DNA of 64,000 nucleotides from Paractinoplanes maris (GTDB lineage: Bacteria > Actinomycetota > Actinomycetes > Mycobacteriales > Micromonosporaceae): NCBI RefSeq assembly GCF_023544465.1, contig NZ_JALPVL010000015.1, positions 62,001 through 126,000 of the forward strand, given 5' to 3'. The notes under the pieces are model-generated. The model was not told the DNA's origin and made no database searches. It worked only from the letters and a program-made list of their open reading frames with translations. Shown here piece by piece: positions 40,225 through 49,279 of the stretch (its first letter is position 1; each line of letters starts with the position of its first letter). The position numbers and the translations under genes were made by a program.

Positions 40225-42120
40225 GTGGCACGACCACCACAGGGACAGATGCATCCCGGACGGCAACTAGCCGTGCTCGGCGCGATCTTCGTCGTCCTGT
40301 ACCTCCTCGTCTTCTTCGCGGGCGGGGCGAGCGGCAGCTTCACCGACCGCCTGCACCCCAAGCTCGGCCTCGACCTGGTCGGTGGCACCCAGGCGACCTA
40401 CATCGCCTCGGTCGAGGGCAACCAGGTGCCCTCGAAGCAGAGCATGGAGCAGGCCCGCGGCATCATCGAGGAGCGGGTCAACGCGCTCGGTGTCTCCGAG
40501 GCCGAGGTTGTCATCCAGGGCGACCGCAACATCGTGGTCTCGCTCGCCGGCAAGGCCGACGACCAGCTCAAGGACCTGTCGCAGGCCGCTCAGATGCGTT
40601 TCCGCATGGTGATCGGCGCGACCGGTGACGTGGCCTCGGTCGCGCTGAACCCGCCGTCGGCCGCGCCCAGCGCGGCGCCGTCGGCCAACCCGAGCGCGGG
40701 CGCCAACCCCGGCGCCAACCCGAGCGCCGGTGCGCCCGCGGTGCAGAACGCCCCCTCGACCGGCGGTCAGGGTGGCGGCGAGGTCGTGAAGGCCCCGACG
40801 CCCAGCGCCACGCCGAGTGCGCCGGCGCCGTCGCCCAGCGCGAGCGCGAGTGCGCCGGTCAGCGCCGACACGCAGCAGCAGCGGGCGGCCGTGCAGAAAA
40901 AGGTCGGCGCCGCCGCGTGGGCCGCGGCCGGCAAGCTGACCGCGCCGGTCGACCTCAGCACCGACACCAAGGCCGGGCTGCCGTTCGCCAACTTCGGCAA
41001 GCTCACCGGCGAAGAGGTCAACGCGCTGACCCCGCAGATGCAGTTCAACGTGCCGACGATCGGCTGCCAGCAGCTCAACGACCGGCCGAACGGCGCGATC
41101 GACAAGATCGACTCCGAGGCCGTGGCCTGTTACCAGGGCGGCAAGGTGCTGCTCGACAAGGCGCCGGTCGTCGGTGAGGACATCTCCAAGGCGAGCCCGC
41201 AGCTCGACCAGCAGACCGGCCAGTGGGTCGTCTCGCTCGACTTCACCAGCGCCGGTGCCAACAAGTGGGCCGCGCTGACCCGGCAGGCGTTCGAGGCCAC
41301 CTCGAGTGCGCCCTGCTTCGTCGCCGCGCAGGCGCTCTACGGCCAGGTCGACCACTGCGCCGTCGCGGTGGTGCTCGACAAGAACGTCATCTCGGCCCCG
41401 CAGATCCAGGGCGTGCTGACCGGCACCTCGCAGATCACCGGCCAGTTCACCTCGGCCTCGGCCCGTCAGCTGGCCGACCAGCTCAACTTCGGCGCGCTGC
41501 CGGTCACCTTCACCTCGGGCCCGGCCCAGACCGTCTCCGCCACGCTGGGCATCCAGCAGCTCCAGGCCGGTCTGCTGGCCGCCGCGATCGGCATGGGCCT
41601 GGTGGCGATCTACGCGTTCTTCTACTACCGCCTGCTCGGCTCGGTCATCTTCCTGAGCCTGATCCTGTCGGGTCTGCTGACCTTCGGTGCGCTGGTCTTC
41701 CTCGGCCGCACGGTGGGCTTCACCCTGACCCTGGCCGGCATCGCCGGATTCATCGTGTCACTGGGTGTCGCGGCCGACTCGTTCGTCATCTACTTCGAAC
41801 GACTCAAAGACGAGATCCACGAGGGCCGAAGTCCGCGAAGTGCGGTGCCCAGAGCATGGGCGCGCGCACGCCGGACGATCATCTCGGCGAACACGATCAC
41901 CATTCTCGCCGCCGTCGTTCTCTACATCGTCTCGGTCGGCGCGGTCCAGGGCTTCGCGTTCGCGCTCGGCCTGTCCACCGTCCTCGACCTGGTCGTGGTG
42001 TTCCTCTTCCGGCACCCGATCATGACGATGTTCGCGCGCACCAAGGCGTTCCTGTCGCCGCGGGTCAGTGGCCTGGGCCGCGTCCTGCGCAACGCCACCA
42101 CCGACCCCAAGGAGGCCTGA
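40225..42120 (+). CDS. secD: Protein translocase subunit SecD
   Basis: A 631-residue RND-like Sec component that pulls preproteins to the outside using the proton gradient. TM1 is at about 13-33, the large periplasm-side P1 domain includes RLHPKLGLDLVGGTQATY, and five TM helices lie at about 445-610 with the conserved GMGLVAIYAFFYYR and SLGVAADSFVIYFERLKDE. An Ala/Pro/Ser insertion of about 75 residues (about 140-215) interrupts P1, common in actinobacteria. GGGAG lies about 10 nt before GTG 40225. secF follows immediately (1-bp gap). Confidence 0.95.
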   Translation: MARPPQGQMHPGRQLAVLGAIFVVLYLLVFFAGGASGSFTDRLHPKLGLDLVGGTQATYIASVEGNQVPSKQSMEQARGIIEERVNALGVSEAEVVIQGDRNIVVSLAGKADDQLKDLSQAAQMRFRMVIGATGDVASVALNPPSAAPSAAPSANPSAGANPGANPSAGAPAVQNAPSTGGQGGGEVVKAPTPSATPSAPAPSPSASASAPVSADTQQQRAAVQKKVGAAAWAAAGKLTAPVDLSTDTKAGLPFANFGKLTGEEVNALTPQMQFNVPTIGCQQLNDRPNGAIDKIDSEAVACYQGGKVLLDKAPVVGEDISKASPQLDQQTGQWVVSLDFTSAGANKWAALTRQAFEATSSAPCFVAAQALYGQVDHCAVAVVLDKNVISAPQIQGVLTGTSQITGQFTSASARQLADQLNFGALPVTFTSGPAQTVSATLGIQQLQAGLLAAAIGMGLVAIYAFFYYRLLGSVIFLSLILSGLLTFGALVFLGRTVGFTLTLAGIAGFIVSLGVAADSFVIYFERLKDEIHEGRSPRSAVPRAWARARRTIISANTITILAAVVLYIVSVGAVQGFAFALGLSTVLDLVVVFLFRHPIMTMFARTKAFLSPRVSGLGRVLRNATTDPKEA

Positions 42121-42121
42121 G

Positions 42122-43324
42122 ATGGCCCGCCAAGGTCTCGCCTACCGGCTCTACGCCGGTGAGGCGAACGTCAACATCATCGGCCGGCGCAAGCTGTGGT
42201 TCCTGCTGGCCGCCCTGCTCGTCGCGATCTCGATCGCCAGCATCTCGATCAAGCAGTTCCACCTGGGCATCGAGTTCGCCGGTGGCACGTCGTTCAGCGT
42301 CCCGGCCAAGGTGGGCGACACCGAGCTGACGCAGTCCGAGGTGTCCGACGCGGTCGAGCGGGCCATCCAGGCCGTCGACCCGGGCAACGAGGTCGGCGCC
42401 GCGCAGCGGGTCGGCACCGCGGGTGGGTCGCCGACCTACACCGTGCGCGCCTCGGCCATGACCGCCCAGCAGGCCGAGCAGGCCAAGACCAACCTGGTCG
42501 AGGACCTGGGTGTCCCGGCCGAGCAGGTCAGTGACGACCAGGTGTCGGCCGCCTGGGGTGGCCAGGTGACGAGACAGGCGCTGCTCGGCCTGGTCATCTT
42601 CCTGGTGCTGGTGATGGTCTATCTGGTCGTCCGGTTCGAGTGGCGCATGGCGGTCGCGGCACTCAGCTCGCTGCTGCTCGACCTGATCGTCACGGCCGGG
42701 GTCTATTCGCTGGTCGGCTTCGAGGTCACGCCGTCCACGGTGATCGGCTTCCTGACGATTCTGGGGTATGCGCTCTATGACGTGGTGGTGGTGTTCGACA
42801 AGATCCAGGAGAACACCCGCGGCATCACGGCCAGCAGCCTGCGCACCTACAACGAGGCGGCCAACCTCGCGGTCAACCAGACCCTGATGCGCTCGCTCAA
42901 CACCGGTCTGGTGGCGTTGCTGCCGGTCGGCGGTCTGCTCTTCATCGGGGCCGGCCTGCTCGGCGCGGGCACGCTCAAGGACCTGGGCCTGGTGCTCTTC
43001 GTGGGCATGGGCTTCGGCGTCATCGCCTCGATCCTGTTCGCGGCCCCGGTGCTCACGGTGCTCAAGGACCGCGAGCCCCGGATCAAGGCGCACACCGCCC
43101 GCGTCCTCGCCCGGCGGGCGGGGGCCCGCTCGGGCGACGTCGCCCCGCGCGGCGAGCGGACCGGCCGGGACGCCAACGCCACGGTCACCGACGAGGCGGC
43201 GCCGGCTCTGGCGTCGGCCGCCCCGCGGCCGGGCAGCCGTCCGACGGCCAAGCGCAACACCAACCGCACCCAGCGGCCCGGCGGTGCCGGCAACCGCCCC
43301 AGCGGAGGCACCAAGCGTCGCTAG
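42122..43324 (+). CDS. secF: Protein translocase subunit SecF
   Basis: A 400-residue partner of SecD. TM1 is at about 20-40, the short P4 domain contains FHLGIEFAGGTSF, and the C-terminal five-helix bundle has the conserved GYALYDVVVVFDKIQEN and TLMRSLNTGLVALLPVG. The last 80 residues are a hydrophilic Arg/Pro/Ala-rich tail typical of actinobacterial SecF. ATG 42122 lies 1 nt after the secD stop; an AAGGAGG in the secD end serves as ribosome site. Confidence 0.95.
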   Translation: MARQGLAYRLYAGEANVNIIGRRKLWFLLAALLVAISIASISIKQFHLGIEFAGGTSFSVPAKVGDTELTQSEVSDAVERAIQAVDPGNEVGAAQRVGTAGGSPTYTVRASAMTAQQAEQAKTNLVEDLGVPAEQVSDDQVSAAWGGQVTRQALLGLVIFLVLVMVYLVVRFEWRMAVAALSSLLLDLIVTAGVYSLVGFEVTPSTVIGFLTILGYALYDVVVVFDKIQENTRGITASSLRTYNEAANLAVNQTLMRSLNTGLVALLPVGGLLFIGAGLLGAGTLKDLGLVLFVGMGFGVIASILFAAPVLTVLKDREPRIKAHTARVLARRAGARSGDVAPRGERTGRDANATVTDEAAPALASAAPRPGSRPTAKRNTNRTQRPGGAGNRPSGGTKRR

Positions 43325-43341
43325 ACGTCATGAGCAGTGGA

Positions 43342-43373
43342 GTGGGGGCGGCCGGTGATCCGGCCGCCCCCAC
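43342..43373 (+). terminator. Terminator after secF
   Basis: A perfect 14-bp stem (43342-43355 with 43360-43373) and a TGAT loop lie 17 bp after the secF stop. Confidence 0.85.
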
Positions 43374-43379
43374 ACACGG

Positions 43380-43385
43380 TAGGCT
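43380..43385 (+). promoter_or_regulatory. -10 box TAGGCT of a leaderless apt transcript
   Basis: TAGGCT ends 7 nt before GTG 43393 and follows the secF terminator directly. No Shine-Dalgarno sequence lies between, so a leaderless start is likely. Confidence 0.45.
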
Positions 43386-43392
43386 GGCGCCC

Positions 43393-43956
43393 GTGACCGA
43401 AGAGAAGCTTCGCGCCACCGGAGACAGCGGGCCCGACCTGGCCGCCGTGGTCGCCGGCGGCACCGTCGACGTGCCCGACTTCCCCAAGCCGGGCGTCGTC
43501 TTCAAGGACCTGATGCCGCTGTTCGCCGACGGGCGGGCGTTCCGCGAGGTGATCGACGGGATCGTGGCCTACCACGGGCGCGACTCGTTCGACGTGGTGG
43601 CCGGGGTCGAGGCGCGCGGCTTCGTCGTGGCCGCCGCCATCGCGTATGCGGCGGAGGTCGGCGTCGTGCCGGTGCGCAAGGCCGGCAAGCTGCCGCGGCC
43701 GGCCCTGGCGGCCTCCTACGAGCTCGAGTACGGCGAGGCCACCCTCGAGGTGCACGAGGACGCTTTCATCGCCGGGCAGCGCGTCCTGGTGGTCGACGAC
43801 GTGCTGGCCACCGGCGGCACGGCCGGTGCCGCCCTCGATCTGGTGGAGCGCGCGGGCGGCACGGTTGTGGGTTTCACCGTGCTGATGGAGCTGGCTTTCC
43901 TGAAGGGCCGTGAGCGGCTCAATCCCCGGAAGGTCCACGCCCTGCTGACCGTTTGA
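43393..43956 (+). CDS. apt: Adenine phosphoribosyltransferase
   Basis: A 187-residue type I phosphoribosyltransferase that salvages adenine with PRPP. The PRPP loop is VLVVDDVLATGGTAGAA (about residues 132-148); the N-terminal PDFPKPGVVFKDLMPL and GVEARGFVVAAAIAY are typical of Apt. GTG 43393 is preferred over ATG 43330, which lies within the secF terminator. In actinobacteria apt usually sits between secF and rel, as here. Confidence 0.95.
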   Translation: MTEEKLRATGDSGPDLAAVVAGGTVDVPDFPKPGVVFKDLMPLFADGRAFREVIDGIVAYHGRDSFDVVAGVEARGFVVAAAIAYAAEVGVVPVRKAGKLPRPALAASYELEYGEATLEVHEDAFIAGQRVLVVDDVLATGGTAGAALDLVERAGGTVVGFTVLMELAFLKGRERLNPRKVHALLTV

Positions 43957-44046
43957 TGGGGCTTTGCCGTCCTCGCGCCCGCTCTTTCGGAGGTTCGGCC
44001 GCGCCATCCGGGAAGACAGTGCGGGTAGGATGGCGTTCCTGACCAG

Positions 44047-46632
44047 GTGACCAACCCTGGCATTGGCGGACTTCTGCGGCCGGCGACAACCGGCCAGGTC
44101 CCGAGCGATGGTGTGAGGAGGCCGGTGTCCAGCGACGTCGTCCCTCCGGCGGAGGGCACGGTGCAGCCGACCGAGGACTCACCGACTGGTGCAGCTGCTG
44201 AGGCGGCCCCCGAGCAGGTCGACGCGGCGCAGGTCGATCTGGCGCAGGTTGATTCGGCGCAGGTTGATTCGGCGCAGGTTGATCCGGCGTCGACCGCACC
44301 GGCAGAGGTTCCCGACGCGGAGGCCACTCAGCCGATGGCCCCGGCCGAGGTCTCGGCCGGCGGCTTCGGCCTGGCCAGCGCTCCCACCGGCCGTCGCGTG
44401 CGGGCTCGTCTCGCGCGCTTCAACGCGCCCTGGCAGAGCACTCAGGTCAGCGAGGTTCTCGAGCCCCTGATCGCCACCCATCGGGCCAGCCACCCCAAGG
44501 CCGACGGCCGCATGCTCCAGCGTGCGTTCGACGTGGCCGCCCGGTGGCACTCGGGTCAGTACCGCAAGTCCGGCGACCCTTACATCACCCACCCGCTGGC
44601 CGTGGCGACGATCCTGGCCAACCTCGGCATGGACACCACCACCCTGGTGGCGGCCCTGCTGCACGACACGATCGAGGACACCGACTACTCGCTCGAGCAG
44701 ATGCGCAACGACTTCGGCGGCGAGGTCGCCCTGCTGGTCGACGGCGTGACCAAGCTCGACCGGGTCAAGCTGGGCGACGCGGCGAAGGCCGAGACCATCC
44801 GCAAGATGGTCGTGGCGATGGCCAAGGACCCGCGGGTGCTGGTCATCAAGCTGGCCGACCGGCTGCACAACATGCGCACCCTGACCTTCCTGCCGCGCCC
44901 CAAGCAGGAGCAGAAGGCCAAGGAGACGCTCGAGATCCTGGCCCCGCTGGCCCACCGCCTCGGTATGAACACGATCAAGTGGGAGCTCGAGGACCTCGCG
45001 TTCGGCACGCTCTTCCCCAAGCGGTTCGAGGAGATCAACCGGCTCATCGGCGAGCACCAGCCGCAGCGTGAGGCGCTACTGCGCCAGGTGACCAACCGGG
45101 TCTCGCTGGATCTGAAGTCGGCCAAGATCAAGGCGGAGACCACCGGCCGGCCCAAGCACCTCTACTCGATCTATCAAAAGATGATCGTGCGGGGCCGCGA
45201 CTTCAACGACATCTACGACCTGGTCGGCGTGCGCATCCTGGTCGACACGGTCCGCGACTGCTACGCCGCGCTGGGCGTCATCCACGCGAACTGGCAGCCG
45301 GTGCCGGGCCGGTTCAAGGACTACATCGCGATGCCGAAATTCAACATGTACCAGTCGTTGCACACGACGGTCATCGGCCCGACCGGCAAGCCGGTCGAGA
45401 TGCAGATCCGCACGTTCGCGATGCACCGCACGGCCGAGTTCGGCATCGCCGCCCACTGGAAGTACAAGGAGCAGAAGGGCGCGACGATCGTCGGCCCGCC
45501 GGCTCACATCGACGAGATGACCTGGCTGCGGCAGCTGCTCGACTGGCAGCGCGAGGCGAGCGACCCGTCGGAGTTCCTCGACGCGTTGCGCTTCGATCTG
45601 TCCAGTCAGGAGGTGTACGTCTTCACGCCCAAGGGCGACGTCATCCCCCTGCCGACCGGGTCGACGCCGGTCGACTTCGCCTACGCGGTGCACACCGAGG
45701 TCGGGCACAAGTGCATCGGCGCGCGGGTCAACGGCAAGCTGGTCCCGCTCGAGTCCACCCTGTCCAACGGCGACGTCATCGAGATCTTCACGTCGAAATC
45801 GGCCAACGCCGGCCCGACGCAGGACTGGCTGGGCTTCGTCAAGAGTCCCCGCGCGCGGACCAAGATCCGGCAGTACTTCAACAAGGAGCGCCGCGAGGAA
45901 GCGATCGAGGACGGCAAGGAGTCGATCGTCAAGGCCATGCGCAAGCAGGGTCTGCCCCTGCAGCGCATGCTGACCAACGAGAACCTGACGACGATCGCCC
46001 GCGACCTGCACCTGGCCGACGTGGCGTCGCTCTACGCGGCCATCGGTGAGAACACGGTCAGTGCCCAGTCGGTCGTGCAGAAACTGGTCGCCGGTTTCGG
46101 CGGCGAGGAGGGCGCGGTCGAGGACATCGCCGAGACCGCCGTCGCGACCCGTCCGCCGCGCAACCGCAGCACGGCGCAGGACCCGGGCGTGGTCGTCAAG
46201 GGTGTCAGCGACGTGTGGGTCAAACTCGCCCGCTGCTGCACCCCGGTGCCGGGCGACGCGGTGTTCGGCTTCGTCACCCGCTCGGGCGGCGTCAGCGTCC
46301 ACCGCGAGGACTGCGCCAACGCCGGTGACCTGAGCGACCAGCAGGAGCGCGTCGTCGAGGTGACCTGGAAGCCGACCAGCGCGTCGACGTTCCTGGTGGC
46401 CATCCAGGTCGAGGCGCTCGACCGGCACAAGCTGCTGGCCGACGTCACCCGGGTGCTCTCCGAGGAGCGGGTCAACATCCTGTCGGCGACGGTCACCACG
46501 ACCCGTGACCGGGTGGCCGTCAGCCGGTTCACCTTCGAGATGGCCGACCCCAAGCACCTCGGTCACCTGGTGGCCGCCGTGCGCAAGGTCGACGGCGTCT
46601 TCGACGCCTACCGGGTGACTTCCGGGGCGTAA
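44047..46632 (+). CDS. rel: Bifunctional (p)ppGpp synthetase/hydrolase Rel
   Basis: An 861-residue RelA/SpoT homologue controlling the stringent response. After a non-conserved N-terminus of about 130 residues come the HD hydrolase domain (HPLAVATILANLG, ALLHDTIEDT), the synthetase domain (GRPKHLYSIYQKM, then GVRILVDTVRDCYAALG), TGS (VYVFTPKGDVIPLPTGSTPVDFAY) and a C-terminal ACT domain. Both activities look intact. Two starts are possible: GTG 44047, 16 nt after a TAGGAT -10 box, or GTG 44125, after AGGAGG but only 3 nt away. The N-terminus holds a pentapeptide repeat listed separately. Confidence 0.94.
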   Translation: MTNPGIGGLLRPATTGQVPSDGVRRPVSSDVVPPAEGTVQPTEDSPTGAAAEAAPEQVDAAQVDLAQVDSAQVDSAQVDPASTAPAEVPDAEATQPMAPAEVSAGGFGLASAPTGRRVRARLARFNAPWQSTQVSEVLEPLIATHRASHPKADGRMLQRAFDVAARWHSGQYRKSGDPYITHPLAVATILANLGMDTTTLVAALLHDTIEDTDYSLEQMRNDFGGEVALLVDGVTKLDRVKLGDAAKAETIRKMVVAMAKDPRVLVIKLADRLHNMRTLTFLPRPKQEQKAKETLEILAPLAHRLGMNTIKWELEDLAFGTLFPKRFEEINRLIGEHQPQREALLRQVTNRVSLDLKSAKIKAETTGRPKHLYSIYQKMIVRGRDFNDIYDLVGVRILVDTVRDCYAALGVIHANWQPVPGRFKDYIAMPKFNMYQSLHTTVIGPTGKPVEMQIRTFAMHRTAEFGIAAHWKYKEQKGATIVGPPAHIDEMTWLRQLLDWQREASDPSEFLDALRFDLSSQEVYVFTPKGDVIPLPTGSTPVDFAYAVHTEVGHKCIGARVNGKLVPLESTLSNGDVIEIFTSKSANAGPTQDWLGFVKSPRARTKIRQYFNKERREEAIEDGKESIVKAMRKQGLPLQRMLTNENLTTIARDLHLADVASLYAAIGENTVSAQSVVQKLVAGFGGEEGAVEDIAETAVATRPPRNRSTAQDPGVVVKGVSDVWVKLARCCTPVPGDAVFGFVTRSGGVSVHREDCANAGDLSDQQERVVEVTWKPTSASTFLVAIQVEALDRHKLLADVTRVLSEERVNILSATVTTTRDRVAVSRFTFEMADPKHLGHLVAAVRKVDGVFDAYRVTSGA
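44215..44289 (+). repeat. 15-bp tandem repeat in rel, five units
   Basis: Five near-identical 15-bp units (CAGGTTGATTCGGCG and variants) encode QVDAA/QVDLA/QVDSA/QVDSA/QVDPA in the disordered N-terminal extension of Rel. In-frame repeats of this type can change copy number by slippage without breaking the gene. Confidence 0.9.
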
Positions 46633-46644
46633 GGCAGACAAGGA

Positions 46645-46670
46645 AAAAGGGGGCCCGAGGGCCCCCTTTT
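46645..46670. terminator. Bidirectional terminator between rel and the cyclophilin gene
   Basis: A perfect 12-bp stem (46645-46656 with 46659-46670) has four As on one side and four Ts on the other, so it works in both directions. Confidence 0.92.
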
Positions 46671-46685
46671 CGCGTTGTCAGCGGA

Positions 46686-47537
46686 TCAGGCCGCGGCGAC
46701 CTTGATCGACTTGATGTCGAACTCGGTCTTGGGGTGGCCACCGCCGGGCTGGGGCTCGAAAGCGCCGTCGTCGCCGGCCTTGACGACCTTCTGCACGATG
46801 TCCAGACCAGTGGTGATCTTGCCGAGCAGGGTGTAGCTGGCCGGCAGCTTGGTGTCCTCCGAGCAGATGAAGAACTGGCTGCCGGTGCTGCCGGGCTGGC
46901 CGGTGTTGGCCATCGCGATCGAGCCCGCGGGGTACGGGTTGTTGGCGTCGGTCGGGAGGTTCTCCTCAGCCATGGTGTAGCTCGGGCCGCCCTGGCCGTC
47001 GGTCTCGCGGTAACCCTTGCCGGAGGCGAACGGGTCGCCGCACTGAAGCACCTTGAAGCTGGCCTGGTTGACCATGCGGTGGCACTTGGTGTTGTCCCAG
47101 AACTTCTTGCTCGCCAGGAACTCGAAGCTGGCCGCGGTGCACGGCACCTTGGTCTTGTCCAGGGTGGCCTTGACGGCACCGAGGTTGGTGTCGATGGTCA
47201 TCACCGCGCTGCCGGTGTTGGCCGCGGTCGGCGGCGGGGTGCCGACGTCCTTGACCTTGCCGCCGCCGCCCGGATCGGGAGTCCAGGTGCAGGCGACCTG
47301 GCCGGCCGGGACCGGCGCGCCGCTGCTGCCGGCGGCCGCAGGAGTGTCGGACGACTTGTCGTCCCGGAGCGCGGTCGCGATCCACACCGCGGCGCCGGCG
47401 ATCAGCACGACGGCGATCGCCGAGCCGATGACGGCCTGTCGCTGGCGGCGCTTGCGGGCGGCCGCGGAGCGCTCGGCCATCTCCTTCTCGAGCCGGGCGC
47501 GCGCTGCGGCGCGTTGCCGGTCCTTGATCGACGACAC
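46686..47537 (-). CDS. Membrane-anchored cyclophilin-type peptidyl-prolyl isomerase, copy 1
   Basis: A 283-residue protein: a basic Arg/Lys/Ala cytoplasmic N-terminus (about 1-33), one TM helix (VIGSAIAVVLIAGAAVWI, 36-53), a Pro/Gly linker and a cyclophilin domain (about 108-283). The catalytic His-Arg is kept (CHRMVNQASF), as are QCGDP and the GSQFFI core. It should speed prolyl isomerisation of exported proteins outside the membrane. GTG 47537 has AGGAGG 7 nt upstream. It lies 34 bp downstream of a paralogue on the same strand. Confidence 0.9.
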   Translation of the reverse strand: MSSIKDRQRAAARARLEKEMAERSAAARKRRQRQAVIGSAIAVVLIAGAAVWIATALRDDKSSDTPAAAGSSGAPVPAGQVACTWTPDPGGGGKVKDVGTPPPTAANTGSAVMTIDTNLGAVKATLDKTKVPCTAASFEFLASKKFWDNTKCHRMVNQASFKVLQCGDPFASGKGYRETDGQGGPSYTMAEENLPTDANNPYPAGSIAMANTGQPGSTGSQFFICSEDTKLPASYTLLGKITTGLDIVQKVVKAGDDGAFEPQPGGGHPKTEFDIKSIKVAAA

Positions 47538-47571
47538 GGTGTTCCTCCTGCTGATATGTCGGCCTGGGGGC

Positions 47572-48426
47572 TTACGACTGAGTGCTGGCCGTGGGGGCGG
47601 CGGACGCCGGGGCGTCGCCGACGGTCAGGGTCTTGATGGTGATCTTCTGGGTCGGCTTGACCTTCTCGTCGGTCGCGTTCTTCGACGTCGGGATCTTGCC
47701 GATCTTGTCCACCGTCGCGAGCCCGCCGGTCACCTTGCCGACGATCGAGAACTCGGGGTTGGCGGGGGAGTAGTCCTTGGTGAAGATCAGGAACTGACTG
47801 CCGTTGGTGCCGGGCGGGTTGCCGATCAGGGCCACAGTGCCCTTCGGATAGAGCGGGGCGGCCGAGGCCGGCGCGGGCGAGGCGCTCGGGTCGCTGACGA
47901 CCGGCACGTTCTCGTTGTAGACGCTGTAGGTCGGACCGCCGAGGCCGGTGCCGGACGGGTCGCCGCAGCGCACCGCCCCGTACGTCGTGATCTCGTGGCA
48001 GTCGGTGTTGTCGTAGAACTTCTTGCTCGCCAGGTACGTGATGTCGGCCGTGCCGCACGGCGAGAGCTCGCTGTCGAGACCCACGACGATCGGCTCACCC
48101 TGATTGGTGGTCATCGTCATCGTCTGGGTGCCCAGCGTCGGGATGCCCTTGGTCGGGGGCGTGCCCACGTCCTTGAGATTGGAGTTCGCCGACGCGTTCT
48201 GCGGGGTCCAGAGGCAGACGTCCTGGTCGGCCGCTTCGGTGGTGTCGTCGGAGTCGAAGGCCCCGCCGATCCAGGCCACACCGGCCACGATGAGGAGCAC
48301 CGCGAGGCCCGACCCGATACCGGCCAGCACCCGGCGGCGGCGGCGCTCCTTCACAGCCCGTCGCGCCATCTGCCGATCGAGCTTCGCCCGCGCCAGCTGG
48401 CGCTGCCGGTCCCTGCTGGATGCCAC
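47572..48426 (-). CDS. Membrane-anchored cyclophilin-type protein, copy 2
   Basis: A 284-residue paralogue with the same layout: a basic N-terminus, a TM helix (VLAGIGSGLAVLLIVAGVAWI, 33-53) and an extracellular cyclophilin domain (about 95-270). The His-Arg pair at the active site reads CHEITTYGAV here, so the catalytic Arg is Glu, and the core reads GSQFLI. Isomerase activity may be weak or lost, leaving a chaperone-like role. It is the first gene of the pair and reads away from the metallo-hydrolase at 48557, which has the opposite orientation. Confidence 0.88.
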   Translation of the reverse strand: MASSRDRQRQLARAKLDRQMARRAVKERRRRRVLAGIGSGLAVLLIVAGVAWIGGAFDSDDTTEAADQDVCLWTPQNASANSNLKDVGTPPTKGIPTLGTQTMTMTTNQGEPIVVGLDSELSPCGTADITYLASKKFYDNTDCHEITTYGAVRCGDPSGTGLGGPTYSVYNENVPVVSDPSASPAPASAAPLYPKGTVALIGNPPGTNGSQFLIFTKDYSPANPEFSIVGKVTGGLATVDKIGKIPTSKNATDEKVKPTQKITIKTLTVGDAPASAAPTASTQS

Positions 48427-48556
48427 CGAAAACTGTCCTCTCGTACGACCGTGTCACACGCCGCAAGAGTGTACGGGTACCCGCTGGGAAAGTGGTGTGC
48501 GCCCGCCCGACTAGGATCGTTACGATTCGTACCTGTCTGCGCGAGGAGGGCCCGGC

Positions 48557-49255
48557 GTGCTCGTCACCGGCTTCGAGGCCCAGGCCTTCGGCACCAATTG
48601 TTATGTGGTGGCCGCCGCCCCGGGCGAGCAGTGCCTGATCGTCGACCCCGGCATCGGCGTGCTCGACCAGCTCGACGAGGTGATCGCCGAGCACCGTCTC
48701 TTCCCGGCCGCCGTGCTGCTGACGCACGGCCACCTCGACCACACCTTCTCGGTCGCCCCGGTCTGCGGCGCGCGCGGCATCACGGCGTATGTGCACCCGG
48801 CCGACACCGAGATGCTGGCCGATCCGGCCAAGGGTCTGAGCATGGATCTCGCCCAGCTCTTCGGCGGCCGGCTGAGCTACACCGAGCCCGAGGACGTCGC
48901 TGAGCTCACCGACGGCGAGACGATGGTCCTGGCCGGCCTCGAGGTGACCGTCGACCATGCGCCCGGCCATACCGGCGGGTCGGTGCTGTTCCGGCTGCCC
49001 GGCGCGAGCTCCTCCTTCGACGCGGACCAGGTCTGCCTCTCCGGGGATGTCCTCTTCGCCGGCTCGATCGGACGCACCGACCTGCCGGGCGGCAGCACCG
49101 AGACGATGATGACCAGCCTGCGGGACAAGATCCTCCCGCTGGCCGACGACACCGTCGTCCTGCCCGGCCACGGTCCGGCCACCACCATCGGCCGCGAGCG
49201 CGCGACGAATCCGTATCTGCGGGAACTGGTCGCCGCGCCGCGCCGGGGTCTTTGA
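48557..49255 (+). CDS. MBL-fold metallo-hydrolase, glyoxalase II-like
   Basis: A 232-residue metallo-beta-lactamase-fold hydrolase. Metal ligands are in LTHGHLDH (about 54-61), VDHAPGHTGGS, CLSGDVLF and VLPGHGPATT. It probably hydrolyses a thioester such as an S-acyl thiol, in the cytoplasm. GGAGGG lies about 8 nt upstream of GTG 48557. In many actinobacteria this gene is paired with hisS, as here (24-bp gap), and they probably form one transcript. Confidence 0.9.
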   Translation: MLVTGFEAQAFGTNCYVVAAAPGEQCLIVDPGIGVLDQLDEVIAEHRLFPAAVLLTHGHLDHTFSVAPVCGARGITAYVHPADTEMLADPAKGLSMDLAQLFGGRLSYTEPEDVAELTDGETMVLAGLEVTVDHAPGHTGGSVLFRLPGASSSFDADQVCLSGDVLFAGSIGRTDLPGGSTETMMTSLRDKILPLADDTVVLPGHGPATTIGRERATNPYLRELVAAPRRGL

Positions 49256-49279
49256 CGCAATTCCTAGGAGACTTTGAGA

